Source: Pythium myriotylum (Eukaryota; Oomycota; Peronosporomycetes; Pythiales; Pythiaceae). Taken from it: DNA of 64,000 nt. The translations under genes and the position numbers were made by a program. This document shows positions 30,996-42,226 of this stretch, piece after piece. Location of the stretch: contig JALJCQ010000015.1 in the NCBI GenBank assembly GCA_023091665.1, positions 1,984,001-2,048,000 on the forward strand. Reading direction: 5' to 3'. The stretch's first letter is position 1. Each line of letters opens with the position of its first letter. A model generated the notes under the pieces. It was given only the letters and a program-made list of their open reading frames with translations, had not been told where the DNA came from and did no database searches.

Positions 30996-31794
30996 GGCAA
31001 CTCTCCAATGTTGAAATGAGTTACTGCAAATCAAGTTCGAGAACTTCTGTGTTTCCGTCGTGTTGAATTGCTGCCCACGAGCATCCATTGAAGAGCACAT
31101 TAGTCGATTGTAGCGCTTTGAAGCTGCGAGTTCGATCGGTAGACTTGGTATCGAGCGTTTGTTCACAGTCTAATCTCCTGTCGAGACTGGTCCATCAGGC
31201 TGCTGATCAGGAGAATAGCTGTGCTAGGATCCATCTGTATCGAGCGCAGGCATTGGCAGCCAAGGAAAGTGGACCGACGACAAGTAGTTCAGATGGGTGC
31301 TCCGGTCTACAGCGTTGATGAGATCGATTGGTTCAGAAAGGTGCTAAATTAACGCTAGATCCACACGATTACAGTAGTACGTAGTAAGACCAATGGTTAT
31401 GGTGACGCTGAGATTCCATAACGCATCTCATTAGATTAAAGTTGCCCGGATTCAAAACCATTTCGGAACAATACGCATCCCGTTGGACACACCGAGAGTT
31501 ATCTGCGGCTGCGCAGTCTTGCTCAAACGTTGACACCCACAACGGACTTGGGCGTATCGCACATTGCGACGCTGATTAACAAATCCACAATGAGATACCT
31601 TCTTAAAACAAATATGCGAGAGGTACCAAGTGGCGCAAAAAACCCTGTAGAAACGAATGCAATCATTGACTCTTCTTCCCGGGAGGTGCCACGACAAGAC
31701 TTGCCGAAAGTGGCCACCATGCCTGCCACGACTCTTCGCACATCCCACTAGATGTCACACTCGAATTTGATCAGACCGATCAAGACCAGAGCTT
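30996..31794. other. Intergenic interval
   Basis: About 800 bp with no supported gene. Short open frames on both strands (31088-31318 and 31530-31751 on plus, 31452-31748 on minus) show no domain and no splice continuity with neighbours. Confidence 0.5.
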
Positions 31795-33969
31795 ATGGGA
31801 CTACGACGATGGGTGTTCTTGGCGTGGACCACCATGGTGCTGCAGATACGAGTTGTTCGCTCACTTGCGCTGGACCCGACGATTGTGACGGATCTTCGTG
31901 TCGTTCAAGGAAAGACCGATGCTGAGGCGAGAGACGCATGCGCATCGATGTGCCCGTGCCGTGATACCCTCACTAAATACGTGACGACGAATTGGTTCAC
32001 AGTCGGAGCTAACCTTAACACCAACAATGATGGAGAAGCCACCTACCTGTGTATGCGTCAAGACCGTCGATCAGCAGTGGAGCGCGACGGCGGGACACCG
32101 TTCGTACTCCAGTCAATCGTAGTCGTGGAAGACGCGTGTCCAGGCTCGATGACGACGCTATTCGAGCCGAGACCCGGTGTTTTCGTGTGTCTACAATTGA
32201 TTTCAGCGACACATGCGCTTGCGACGGGGACATACGTGAGCGAAGTGGACGTAGTCGTCACTACATCGGACAACTCGACAAGCTGGATCATGGTCCCGAC
32301 AAGTGTACATACAACTTCATCTAGCACCTCCTTCGTGCACATTCGTTATAAGCGCCCTGTTCGCCCGATCATCGACTTGAGGGTGCTGACCGACCTGAAC
32401 CCCACGACAAGTAGTGCAACGGCGTGCAGGACTCACTTCAATGCGTCGTGGGAGCCGGCAGGTGCAGGTTTTATCCAGAATATGAAAGACAACAAGCGGA
32501 GCATCATCTGCGTCGAACGCGCGTACGCACCAATCGAGGGAGACGTGGGAAGTGTCGTGGCCCCCCGCGTACTCACGGAAATCCGCATCACCTCATCGGA
32601 AGATAGCTGTGGGACAGAGTTTCGCACGCTAAGTGATCGTTGGAATCTCTGCCTCAGCTTCGCTGCCGGATCGTCGTCGCGGTTTATTAGTTACTTGTCG
32701 CTCGTCTCGAGTACCTCGCTGTTATCTCCACCCACACTCCCGGGTTATGGTGCTGTTTCTACAGCGGATCTCAATGGTGGTCTCGGCGGCTGGTCGGCGT
32801 ATCTCGTGGCCCAAGAAGCGGAAGCATATTCAAGCTCACAGACGAATGGACCTGCTCCAAAGACAATTTCTCCACAGGTCAATGCGTTGCCACTCCGTGA
32901 GAAGGCACCGCTGCGTGCACGGCAGGTGATCGATACCAGAGACCCAAACGCAAATCCCCAGCTGGCTTTTAAGATCCTGCAGATCGCTGACCTCCACATC
33001 ACCGGGGATCCTGATCGATATTGTCTCAACCCACCGGTCGATCGCTCAGCGTGCGGGATGCAATGCACCGAGAACCTCACGGTCGCGTTTCTGAACGATT
33101 TACTAGACGAGGAGTCCCCTGATCTGGTCGTCTTTAGTGGGGACACAATCACCGTCCGCAAGTGGGAGCTGAAGGATGCTGCGTTGAACGCTGCGCTGTC
33201 GCCACTTGAGCAACGCAACATCCCGTATGCATGGATCATGGGCAACCACGATGATGACTACGTATACAATCGCCATGAGATTATGGACAAGCTTCTCCAG
33301 CGAGACCTTGCCTACGTTGAGAAAGGGCCTTCGGCGATTCAAGGTGTGGGAAACTATGAGCTCAATATCATACCACCGGTGAACAGTTCGTGGGGACTCG
33401 AGAACGAGACGATTTTCCGTATCTACTTGTTGGACTCGAACAAGAAGCGCAACTCAACATTGTTTCCCCACATCGACTCAACATACGACTGGATTCGAGA
33501 AGACCAGATCGAGTTTTATAGGAAATTATCAATTGGACACAAGAACGAGGCCCCAGACAACAACAGTACAGTGCCTGCTGTCATGTTTTTCCATATCCCA
33601 ATCCCCGAGTATGCTTCAGCGGGCTCCATTTTTGCTCGACACGGGGCCAAGAACGAGAAGACCGAAGGTCCAGGCTATAACAGCCACTTGCTAAAGACAC
33701 TCTCCGAACTCGGCGAGGTCAAGGCCACGTTTGTTGGTCACGACCACACCAACGAGTACTGCTACAAGACAGAGGGCGTGCAGCTCTGCTACGGCGGTGG
33801 TACGGGGTTTGGCGCAGCGCTGGGCGACAGCTACGTCGCGCGACGTGCCCGCGTCATCGAGTGGACCGCCAGTGCCGACAAAAAGCGCGAGATCAAAAGT
33901 TGGAAGCGGCATTTTGGCGCGAAATTCAGCACACGTCAGCTTGAAGAAGTATTGTTCAGCGAAGACTAA
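31795..33969 (+). CDS. Secreted calcineurin-like metallophosphoesterase (Dcr2/PAP29-like)
   Basis: Single exon, 724 residues. Residues 1-26 form a signal peptide (hydrophobic WVFLAWTTMVLQIRVVRSLA). The region 27-330 consists of beta-rich units, each beginning like TDLRVV or RPIIDLRVL and each carrying paired Cys, and resembles MABP-like repeats. The catalytic domain starts at about 390 with KILQIADLHITGDPD (metal ligands D and H) and continues with VVFSGDTITV, IMGNHDDDY, MFFHIPIPEYAS and TFVGHDHTNEYCY, which are all five metal-binding motifs of the family, intact. Fungal Dcr2 and plant PAP29-type enzymes are the nearest known relatives by motif order. Several N-glycosylation sequons (NSS, NET, NST) fit a secreted phosphatase or phosphodiesterase. 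It lies 238 bp upstream of a paralogue in tandem. Confidence 0.92.
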   Translation: MGLRRWVFLAWTTMVLQIRVVRSLALDPTIVTDLRVVQGKTDAEARDACASMCPCRDTLTKYVTTNWFTVGANLNTNNDGEATYLCMRQDRRSAVERDGGTPFVLQSIVVVEDACPGSMTTLFEPRPGVFVCLQLISATHALATGTYVSEVDVVVTTSDNSTSWIMVPTSVHTTSSSTSFVHIRYKRPVRPIIDLRVLTDLNPTTSSATACRTHFNASWEPAGAGFIQNMKDNKRSIICVERAYAPIEGDVGSVVAPRVLTEIRITSSEDSCGTEFRTLSDRWNLCLSFAAGSSSRFISYLSLVSSTSLLSPPTLPGYGAVSTADLNGGLGGWSAYLVAQEAEAYSSSQTNGPAPKTISPQVNALPLREKAPLRARQVIDTRDPNANPQLAFKILQIADLHITGDPDRYCLNPPVDRSACGMQCTENLTVAFLNDLLDEESPDLVVFSGDTITVRKWELKDAALNAALSPLEQRNIPYAWIMGNHDDDYVYNRHEIMDKLLQRDLAYVEKGPSAIQGVGNYELNIIPPVNSSWGLENETIFRIYLLDSNKKRNSTLFPHIDSTYDWIREDQIEFYRKLSIGHKNEAPDNNSTVPAVMFFHIPIPEYASAGSIFARHGAKNEKTEGPGYNSHLLKTLSELGEVKATFVGHDHTNEYCYKTEGVQLCYGGGTGFGAALGDSYVARRARVIEWTASADKKREIKSWKRHFGAKFSTRQLEEVLFSED

Positions 33970-34207
33970 CGAAGTAGGAGAGGTCTCAGTCGGGGACGAC
34001 GAATGGATGGCTCTCTCTCTCTCCCGAGGTTTACGTAATTCGTGCGAGGAGCGCCGCCTTGCGTGTGACACACTTCAAGAGCCGACATGGATGGAACAGT
34101 CGGCTGATTAGTGGCGACGAGTAACTGTTGATAGGTGCCGCGCTGTCGCAGAGAGCGATTTAATCTGGTGAAAAAAAAAGAACCCACTGGGAAACCTCTG
34201 AAACGGA

Positions 34208-36796
34208 ATGTTTAGATGGCTTCGAGAGCCGCCAGTAAACACAGAAGAGACAAAAAAGTCTCTGAAAAGTAATTCGCGGTTGTCCGACGATCTTGAAGAC
34301 CTTCACTCCTGCCCGGGAAGCGTGTCCCAAGGAATGCCGCAGATGATTCTTCTCTTGTGGAGCCACCCTCCGCCTCCGCGCGACGCCCGCGCAGACGACG
34401 GGCCCACGAGCGCGTGGCGTGAGAAGAGGGCGCAGCGTGCTGGTTCATTCCGCAAGCTTCGCACCAGCACCAACAGCATGATGATCCGGAGCTCCTGGCG
34501 CCTGGTGGCGATTGCCGTGGTCGTTGCCACGTGCCTGGTTGTCGCGATCACCATCGCACTCTTGGCTGGCAGCGACAACGAAGCCAAAGGATCGACGACG
34601 CCAGCATCGCTCGGTCAGGCGCTTTCCGTAGACGCTGATCCACTCGTGGTGACGGAAGTGCGGATCGTCCAAGCCGCAACGGACGACGCTGCAAGAAACG
34701 CATGCAACGAGCTCGCAGGCTCTTCGGCATCTGCAGCATCGGCTGAGTGGATCATAGCTGGAAGGAACTTGAACACCACAACGGCCACCGTGAACCAGCC
34801 GTCGAGCAACACAGCCTTCACGTACTTGTGCATGCATCAAGAGCGAACGAAATCCATCACCTCGGGTAACACGACCTCTAACGCAACATCAGTCCTACAC
34901 TCCTTGCGCGTTATTGATGGCACCAACTGTCCCGGAACTCTGAAGCTCGTGTTTTCTCCTCGCTCGAATGTTGCCATCTGTGCGCAGTCCATCGATGCTG
35001 AAATCGCGATTGAAACAGGCATGTACGTAAGTGACGTGACTGTGACGGCTGAGAGCACGTACTTCAGCGCAGTCCCCGGGTGGATCACTGAAGGCAAGAA
35101 CATTGCTACGACTGGCGACTCGAGCTCAGTAAATCCTGTTTACTTGAGCTACAAGAGACCAGTGCGCCCAATCATAGCAACTCGGGTTGTTAATGGTGTT
35201 GCAACCAATCAATCATCCGCGTGCGACTCGCGTCTTGGTGCTGGGTGGGAGCAGGCTGGATACGGAGCAATCAGCACGGACAGTTCCAACACCAACCAGA
35301 CGATCTTGTGCGTCCAACGAGCCAGGCTGAACGACATACAACTAGCAAACCCGCAGCTAGCTCTTCCGACGATGCTCGTTGATATTGCATTCGTCGATGT
35401 GCAAGCGAGCTGCAGCGATGGATTTACGGATCGTCAGGAGCTCACAGCCAAGTGGGCTCTTTGTTTGAAGTTTGCCAACAGCTCTTCGTCCGTAAGCTAT
35501 ATTGGGGAGCTGCGACTGAAAGAGCTACGTACGAATGCAGCTGCAGCTGCTGCGCAGCTGAATCAAAGAGTCTCGGGCGCAAACTACCGCGTCCAGCCGA
35601 TCGACACGTCCAATTCAGATGCACCAGTTATTGTTATCTACCGCCAGCACAGGGGTATCGAGGTGCTTACTTCATCGACGGATTCTTCCTCGTCAAGGAA
35701 TGCTTCGACTTCTATATCGACACTCAACGCAGCTAGCACTTCGAAGCCAGCAGTCAGAGCTCGTGTAGCAAGCTCGACCAGCTCTCTGACCTTCAAAGTT
35801 CTTCAGCTTGCTGATCTGCATTATACGGGAAACCCTTCGCATGAGTGCCGCAACCCACCACAAGAGATGATCGACGCTGGCCAGCTCTGCACGGAGGCTG
35901 ACACAACCAGGTTCGTTGAAAGCGTACTGGATGCTGAAACGCCAGACTTTGTCGTCTTTAGCGGCGATAATGTCGAGGTGCCGAACGGCGGAAGTATGGC
36001 TGCGGCCATCTCGAGCCTTGTCGCTCCTGTAGAAGCGCGGAAGATCAAGTACGCAGTTGTTTTCGGCAACCACGATGACGAAAACGGCCAGTCTCGAGAA
36101 AGCATGGCGAGCATGCTTATCGGTCGCGAGTACTCTTACATGCAGTGGGGCCCAACGTCAATTCACGGCGTAGGCAACTACGAAGTCAACGTTCAAGCTC
36201 CCAGCGCAGGGCCGTGGGGATCCGAGGGCGACAACGTCTTTCGCATTTACCTTCTTGACTCCCTCGGATATCCGCGCAGCGCTGATTATCCAGGTATCAA
36301 ATCAAGCTACGACTGGATCAAGCCGGATCAAGTCGAATACTACAAAGAGATGGCCCTAGCGAATCGAGCTAACTCATCAAACGCCTCCACCGCAGTACCA
36401 GCCATTATGTTCTTCCACATTCCGATTCCAGAGTATGCAAGTGTCGGCACGAGGAGCTTCCGCAGCGGGGAGAAGAATGAGGCGATAATGTCGTCTGAGA
36501 TCAACTCCAACCTGTTCTCTGCTCTGGTGGAGATGGGCGACGTGAAGGCCACGTTCGTTGGGCATGATCACGTGAACGAATACTGCTACGAACGCCAAGG
36601 CATCCAGTTGTGTTATGGCGGCGGGGCTGGCTTTGCGCAGGCGTACGGAAGTTCATCGTTCGCCCGTCGTGCTCGTGTGATAGAGTGGAGCCTCGGTGCT
36701 GACAACAAGCGACGCATCACTAGCTGGAAGCGACATCACGGGACGGCCTTCGCGACACGACAAACCGAAGAAGTTCTGTACACTGAGTCGAGATAA
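34208..36796 (+). CDS. Membrane-anchored calcineurin-like metallophosphoesterase (paralogue)
   Basis: Single exon, up to 862 residues. It shares the whole plan of the preceding gene: repeated RPVRPIIATRVV-type beta units with Cys pairs, then VLQLADLHYTGNPSHEC, FVVFSGDNVEV, FGNHDDENG, MFFHIPIPEYASV and FVGHDHVNEYCYE, all catalytic motifs intact. In place of a signal peptide it has a cytosolic N-terminal stretch and one hydrophobic span (about 98-120; LVAIAVVVATCLVVAITIAL), so it should be a type II membrane protein with the catalytic part outside. The ATG at 34208 is the first in frame; the ATG pair just before the span (MMIRSSW, about residue 91) is an alternative start giving a short cytosolic tail. 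A Ser-rich linker separates the repeats from the catalytic domain. A tandem duplication with changed anchoring is the simplest history. Confidence 0.9.
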   Translation: MFRWLREPPVNTEETKKSLKSNSRLSDDLEDLHSCPGSVSQGMPQMILLLWSHPPPPRDARADDGPTSAWREKRAQRAGSFRKLRTSTNSMMIRSSWRLVAIAVVVATCLVVAITIALLAGSDNEAKGSTTPASLGQALSVDADPLVVTEVRIVQAATDDAARNACNELAGSSASAASAEWIIAGRNLNTTTATVNQPSSNTAFTYLCMHQERTKSITSGNTTSNATSVLHSLRVIDGTNCPGTLKLVFSPRSNVAICAQSIDAEIAIETGMYVSDVTVTAESTYFSAVPGWITEGKNIATTGDSSSVNPVYLSYKRPVRPIIATRVVNGVATNQSSACDSRLGAGWEQAGYGAISTDSSNTNQTILCVQRARLNDIQLANPQLALPTMLVDIAFVDVQASCSDGFTDRQELTAKWALCLKFANSSSSVSYIGELRLKELRTNAAAAAAQLNQRVSGANYRVQPIDTSNSDAPVIVIYRQHRGIEVLTSSTDSSSSRNASTSISTLNAASTSKPAVRARVASSTSSLTFKVLQLADLHYTGNPSHECRNPPQEMIDAGQLCTEADTTRFVESVLDAETPDFVVFSGDNVEVPNGGSMAAAISSLVAPVEARKIKYAVVFGNHDDENGQSRESMASMLIGREYSYMQWGPTSIHGVGNYEVNVQAPSAGPWGSEGDNVFRIYLLDSLGYPRSADYPGIKSSYDWIKPDQVEYYKEMALANRANSSNASTAVPAIMFFHIPIPEYASVGTRSFRSGEKNEAIMSSEINSNLFSALVEMGDVKATFVGHDHVNEYCYERQGIQLCYGGGAGFAQAYGSSSFARRARVIEWSLGADNKRRITSWKRHHGTAFATRQTEEVLYTESR

Positions 36797-38205
36797 TAAG
36801 CTTAATTTATCTAGATCCTCTGGGATAGCAATCAACACTGGAGAAAAATCGCCTTCCAAGGCACTCACCACAGCAATGACAACGATCTGGCCATGATATG
36901 AAGTGACCATAGCAACACCTGACGGGTTCAAACCCTCGACTTAGCAATGTGGCCACACCAATGTAGACCTTTTTCGCCTTGGGCAGTTCGAGCACCAAGT
37001 TGGCGCGTTCGTCGAGTCGATTGGTCCAATTCTTATCAAGGCATTTCTTCAAGAGGTAAATTTGTCAGCGGTGCATCTGCTTTTACTGAAGCGAAGAGTC
37101 AATCCTCTTTGCCGGGTCGAAAACAGTAGCCAACCGTCCATGATTCGGTGACTCCAGCCTCAAGCGCCCGATTCACACAATCATGGCATTTTGAGCGCTA
37201 AAGCCAACGAAGATCAAGATATCACAGCACACCTCGTCGTTGGAGTGATCAATCTTTGCTCACGGGAAATAATGGCTTCAGCTGCAACTTCCCAGTCCCT
37301 CGCCAACACACCTCTAGGAGCTGTTGTTACAAATAATGCCTCCCTGATCATGACGTCAAGTCGACGAACTAGTAGTCTTCGATAACTACTGGTTTCCGAA
37401 CTATCGCTAGGAGTTATCGATCAAAACCAACTCACTTTATCTATCGTACCGTTTCGTGACCGTGGTGGAACACAACTATCAATCATCTTCTACGGTGGGT
37501 TCTTGCATTTGTGTCGTGCCAATCGTGTCACCGGTAGCGTCCGCAGATAATGCTCTGATCGCCGTGTCTAGTTGATTGCATGTACACATTGACTCTTTTT
37601 CCAAAGCTACAAAACGTGCAATCGGGCCTTGTAAGGGCGGAAGGATACAAACAATGCACAGCCCCCCCCCCCCCCCCCCCCTATTTCAGCGAGGTGTAAT
37701 CATGAGAGATTCGTGGGCGGCGCGACGACATCAGTTGCTTGGGATATGTACGGGGTGAGTACGCCACGAAGACTCATAAACTTCGAGAATAATGTCAGAT
37801 TCACCGTCGGCTGCTTAGTGACCGTAGCTTATACGTGAAATGGGGACTATGAGATATCCAACACCTACACACCTGTGTCATCTTTGCAGCTTTGTTTAGA
37901 GGACGGGATGAGTCCATGATCAGGCTCTCATCCTACATCCATCTTTAGCACACTGCCGCTCCATCAGTCGGCAGATCCGTTTTGTAAACAAGCATCACCT
38001 GATCCTGTAGATCCAAGTGCCCATCGAAGCAAGTTCCACGACAATCATAAGACTGCCACGTGGTCTAGGTCGCTTCTCTGTAGCTTTGGATTGTGCGCTC
38101 CTAGCGCTCGACCGAGCCGCCATTGGTTTCGAGGCGTAGTTCTAATCGGAATGGCCAGCAGACCTGCCTGGTGCCATTCGAACTCGTATATTGAATCGTG
38201 ATTCG
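36797..38205. other. Intergenic interval, possible decayed minus-strand gene
   Basis: About 1.4 kb. On minus at 36850-37200 there are adjacent open pieces in two frames, one with CHDCVNRALEAGVTESW and one with LVLELPKAKKVYIGVATLLS. They could be remains of a gene broken by stops, but I cannot name a family. The remainder holds a 20-bp C run and otherwise nothing recognisable. Confidence 0.4.
37662..37681 (+). repeat. Homopolymeric C run, 20 bp
   Basis: Twenty consecutive C residues. Long C/G runs are rare in coding-dense genomes and are hard to sequence, so the length may not be exact. It lies in the gap upstream of the kinase gene. Confidence 0.9.
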
Positions 38206-41200
38206 ATGTCGGACCAATGCATCGCTCAAGTTGTACCGGCAAGCAAAGTGAAAGAGACAACTATCGCAGACGTACAGCTCAACGATGACGGCGCACCCAG
38301 TCAAGTCAACGGCTATCGAGTCCTCAAGCAACTGGGTGAAGGCACGACGTCAAAAGTTTACCACTGCACCGACGACGTTGGACACGAATACGTATAAAAC
38401 GTCAATTCGCCTATCTGGCGCCAACTTTGGCGGTCTAACTACCCCAATAATTACCCTAGGCTCTCAAGATCCTCAATAAGTCATTTCTCAAACGCAAACG
38501 CGAGTACAAGAAAGTTGACGGGAAAATGGTCTTCTCGAACGCCTTCCAAAAAGTTCAAAAAGAGGTCGCGATAATGAAGAAGCTATCGCACAATAATCTT
38601 GTCAAGCTCCACGAGGTAAGTCCACCCGCTGTTTGCTTTGAGGTGTTCATTGCTTTGAGATCTTCCTACCTCCAACATTCATTAGATCATCGACAGCCCC
38701 GCTGACGACAAGATGGTTCTGGTGTTGGAGCTAATTACCGGAGGACAAGTGATGAAGTGGGAAGAGAAAGGCTTTCATTATCGCTGTCCGCGAACGGCAT
38801 CAGGAGTGCTTACGGAAGAGGATACTAGGCGATGTATGCGAAATGTCGTCGATGCGCTAGAATATTGTACGTAGCACCAAATGAAGAGGAGGCTAGATGC
38901 TACGCTCAATCAACCTGTAGTACACAGAAACTTCATCTGCCATCGCGACATAAAACCGGAGAACATTCTTCTAGCTGGCGAACACACATACAAGTTGGCT
39001 GACTTTGGAGTTGCTCACATGCTGGACGAAGGTGAAGACAAGAAGTCGCTGCGCAACACTGAAGGCACGTACCACTTCCTTGCCCCAGAGTGTACTACAG
39101 GCAATCTATATGATCCGTATCGCGTGGATATTTGGGCGTTGGGTGTGACGATGTTCACACTCCTGTTCGGCACATTGCCATTTGGTACGAAAGCGGCATC
39201 GCTTTCTGATGTGATGGACTCTATTCGACTCGATCCGCTTGAATTAGACTCAAGCGCCCTCGATGTAGACTGTGAGGACATTTTACGAGCCATGATGACT
39301 AAAGATCCAGATGAAAGAATCACGATCGAGCAACTCAAGTGCCACCCTTGGATGAATCGCGGAGTTTCTCTTCCAGACTCCGAAGTCGCAGCAGAGCCTC
39401 TGCGGATCGAGGTGACACGTGAGGAGATCGAGGCCGCGTTCACACCAGTCAATAACTTTATTTTGATGGTGCGAATCAAGATGAAGATGGCTGGACGTCT
39501 CGCGAGAGCAAGAAATTCAATCGATGTCGCAAAGAAACGGCCATCACCTGTGGCGAGAGGTAATGAAGTCACTACTCTCGAACAAAAACACTTGGTTGCT
39601 TTTGGGCCAGCAGTGATAGAGGATTTGCCAGCTCTGGATTGTACCACCAAGACTGATGGGCTACGTATGGATGGATTGAAAACCACCACTGTAGCTTCTT
39701 CGATTGCGTCGTCAATCCCAGCGATGGGATCAATACTGACCAGACGATTTTCACTGACAGAAGATGCCGAGAACACCTCGCCCCCAAAGTTGTACGATGC
39801 GGTAGCACCAGTTCTTGAAGCTACCTCAATTTCGAAATCGACGGGCCATTTGAAGGTCAAAAGTGTTCTGAAGGACAAGTTGAGCATTCTAGAACCGACT
39901 CAATTGGAAGGAGCACCTCTTTCTGAAAGTCAACGCGATGTCGAAGAAGGAACAAGTACGCAGGCTTGTGACAGTCAATGTCCGGCGCGAGTACAACCTG
40001 CTCGTCCCATCCACCATCTCTCAGCTGAGTGTTTGCCAAAACTGGACGTGACAACTGCCAGCAGGAGCCCTTCGACATCACCTTTGTCGTCTCCCACTAA
40101 CCGCCGGCTAACACCTCGTTTCTCGAGCAATCATATTGCAGAAACGGAGGATGAAAAGTGTGAAGATTCTGCTATCGTGAAAAAATCGCCCATCGAGAAG
40201 CGTAACAGGGGAGGGAAGTTCCATCAAGGTAGTGTTCATCCGGCTCCCTCGTCCGGTTTAGTCGCATATGACACACTCGGTACGAATGGAGATAGAGACG
40301 AAGACCTCGGACTTGTTTTTTCATCAACTCCACTACCTCCAACAGCAAGTTTTGTCATGAAGAAAAAAACTCAGAACGAAGCCAAAGCGGCAATCGTTGG
40401 AATTGTAAACAGAACGACAACCGATTCCTCATGTCCTAATACGAGTCCAGTGAAGGAACCGTCGGTGATGCTTCATCGACGTAAAAGCAGCAACACGGAG
40501 AGTGCCTACCATGCAAGTATCCCCGGCACAGAACATGGCATATCAAATCATCCGAGTGCCTCACCCCTCCCTATACTGTCGGACCAAGCCAGAAGAAAGC
40601 TCAGGCCTGCTGATCACACGTACGCGAGGGTAAAGTCACTTGCCCCTATCCCCAAGGATGACGAGACTGCACTGAAATCGAACCCGACTGCTTCACAAGG
40701 CTATCATCGGCCACTCCGTACTGAAGCGGAAATCTTTCACCCAAACGAAAGAAGTTTCTGCAGGAATGGGAGGGCCAGCACATACGCGACGGAACACCTG
40801 GTCTCTACAGGGTTCGATGACGATGAACAGGAAGTGAGCGATAGTGAAGGATGTATGCGTTCAGATAACAGCGAAGACCGCATATCCGCAGTCTCACAGG
40901 GGCAAGACCTTGTCTCAATGCAAGGTTGCAAATCAACTCATCGGAAGCCCCACTCTGACTGGAATGAGATGGCAATCGACAAATCCATCGTTCACGCGGG
41001 GTCATCAGCTGCTGGAGCTCATAGAACCGACGGGAGCAGCTCGGCAAAGCTCTTTGGAATTCTCCGGAAGAATAGCAACAGCAATGTGGTGCCCCTTGAA
41101 GCGAATCTTGACACAGTCGATGAAGAGATTGCCGGAACTAGACCAAAGCCGAACGAATGTGAACGCTGCAATGGTCACCAATCTTCCACGGCTCTGCACG

Positions 41201-41571
41201 GCAGCATAGATCTTCCTCTTGAATCGGTTGATGGCGGTCGCGGGCGCCGAGACAGTGCTGGAAGGTCGTCGCCAACGAAGAAGGATTTACCGCAACATCG
41301 GTCTCCAGCTAAGAGAATGCTGTCGAATCGGCGATCCATTCTCGATTCTCAGGATTCAATCAGGCTGATGATAATGCGCCGCTCAGAATCAGTCAAGGCT
41401 CTACTTGGTGGGAAGAAGCTTGACCAGCACTTAGTTGACGGAGCTGTAGCTCGCCATCCGAGTGTGGCTGATCTTCCTCACAGCCACTCCTCCATGGCCA
41501 AGCCCGGTTCACTGCACCGACGCCAACAGCGCAGCACCTCAGTAAAGTCTGCGTCATGCGCAATACAGTAG
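38206..41571 (+). CDS. CaMKK-like Ser/Thr protein kinase with long C-terminal tail
   Basis: Four exons: 38206-38391, 38460-38615, 38686-38866 and 38921-41571; 1057 residues. Introns are 54-70 nt and keep frame. Complete kinase domain at about 37-320: glycine loop LGEGTTSKVY (44-53), ATP lysine K65 in ALKIL, catalytic loop HRDIKPEN (182-189), DFG (202-204) followed by VAHML, then APEC and VDIWALGVTMFTLLFGTLPF. An insertion between the lysine and helix C (KSFLKRKREYKKVDGKMVF) and the overall sequence fit the CaMKK/LKB1-activating group; active residues are all present. The tail (about 340-1057) is Ser/Thr/Pro-rich and disordered, with basic patches (RRKLRPADH, SPAKRMLSNRRS) and no second domain. 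Substrate unknown; AMPK/SNF1-type kinases are the usual targets of such enzymes. The third intron supplies the codon for L175 just before the catalytic loop. Confidence 0.9.
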
Positions 41572-41899
41572 CGTCCATTTGTGCACTCGCTTCAGTCGCT
41601 CGTGACAAGCCATTGGTGTGCTTGTGCTGTCGCAATACGCTGGGGTTTTAGTCGATTGGGTGACCCACACCCTCCGATCTTCTCCAAACGACTTTGCGCG
41701 CCACCGCAAGCGCAGCAATCGAACGACCGGTGGATGGCAAGAACGAAGCTGTCTCACGTGTCCACGACGCTACTGCCAAGGCACGGGTTCCGCCGTTGTG
41801 TGTCCGTCCGATCAAGTTCTGGCTGTGAGAAACGCCAAAGATCGCAACGGTTGACAAGATGGATGAGGTTATATGTCGCACCCAATATGAACGAGGTGA

Positions 41900-42100
41900 A
41901 AATAGAAAAACCCTCTTTCCAATTGTTTATCTGGGGCGCGAAATCGGTAAACACTAGGAATTTGTATGGAGATGCCGGGATTGAGCCGTCGGGTCTGTGT
42001 GCGCGAGTAAAACCTCGTTCAGCTTTGTTTATTCGGGGCTCACTCCTTGTAAACACTTGGAGTTTGTATGGGCGGCAGCATCCGACCTCTTCGTGATGGC
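41900..42100. repeat. Imperfect ~102-bp tandem duplication
   Basis: The 45-bp segment at 41925-41969 recurs at 42027-42071 with roughly three-quarters identity (shared blocks GTTTAT, GTAAACACT and TTTGTATGG in the same order and spacing). Similarity extends upstream through the AAAACC and TTTCC/GTTCA stretch. The period is 102 bp. It is not coding. It may be a decayed tandem repeat or a small element. Confidence 0.65.
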
Positions 42101-42129
42101 CGCTGCTCCGTCTCTCGGACGAATCCAAT

Positions 42130-42173
42130 CGATCGCCCCGACAATCACACTCGATCGCCCCGACAATCACACT
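42130..42173. repeat. 22-bp perfect tandem duplication
   Basis: Two identical 22-bp units lie end to end, beginning CGATCGCCCCGACAATCACA, about 55 bp before the start codon of the first HSF gene. The duplication is likely recent because it is exact. It lies in the promoter or 5' leader. Confidence 0.9.
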
Positions 42174-42226
42174 TGTGTACTTTCTTGACAACGCACAAGT
42201 GACCAATTCAGTAGCTATCGGACACC

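Larger units (their letters stand above)
41572..42226. other. Intergenic interval with tandem repeats
   Basis: About 655 bp, with the ~102-bp imperfect repeat and the 22-bp tandem duplication listed separately. No gene is supported. The end is the promoter and leader of the first HSF gene. Confidence 0.55.

Noticed and set aside
36920..36945. tRNA T-arm-like GGGTTCAAACCC
   Set aside because: The flanking bases do not form a 5-bp T stem, and no anticodon arm or acceptor stem can be drawn around it.
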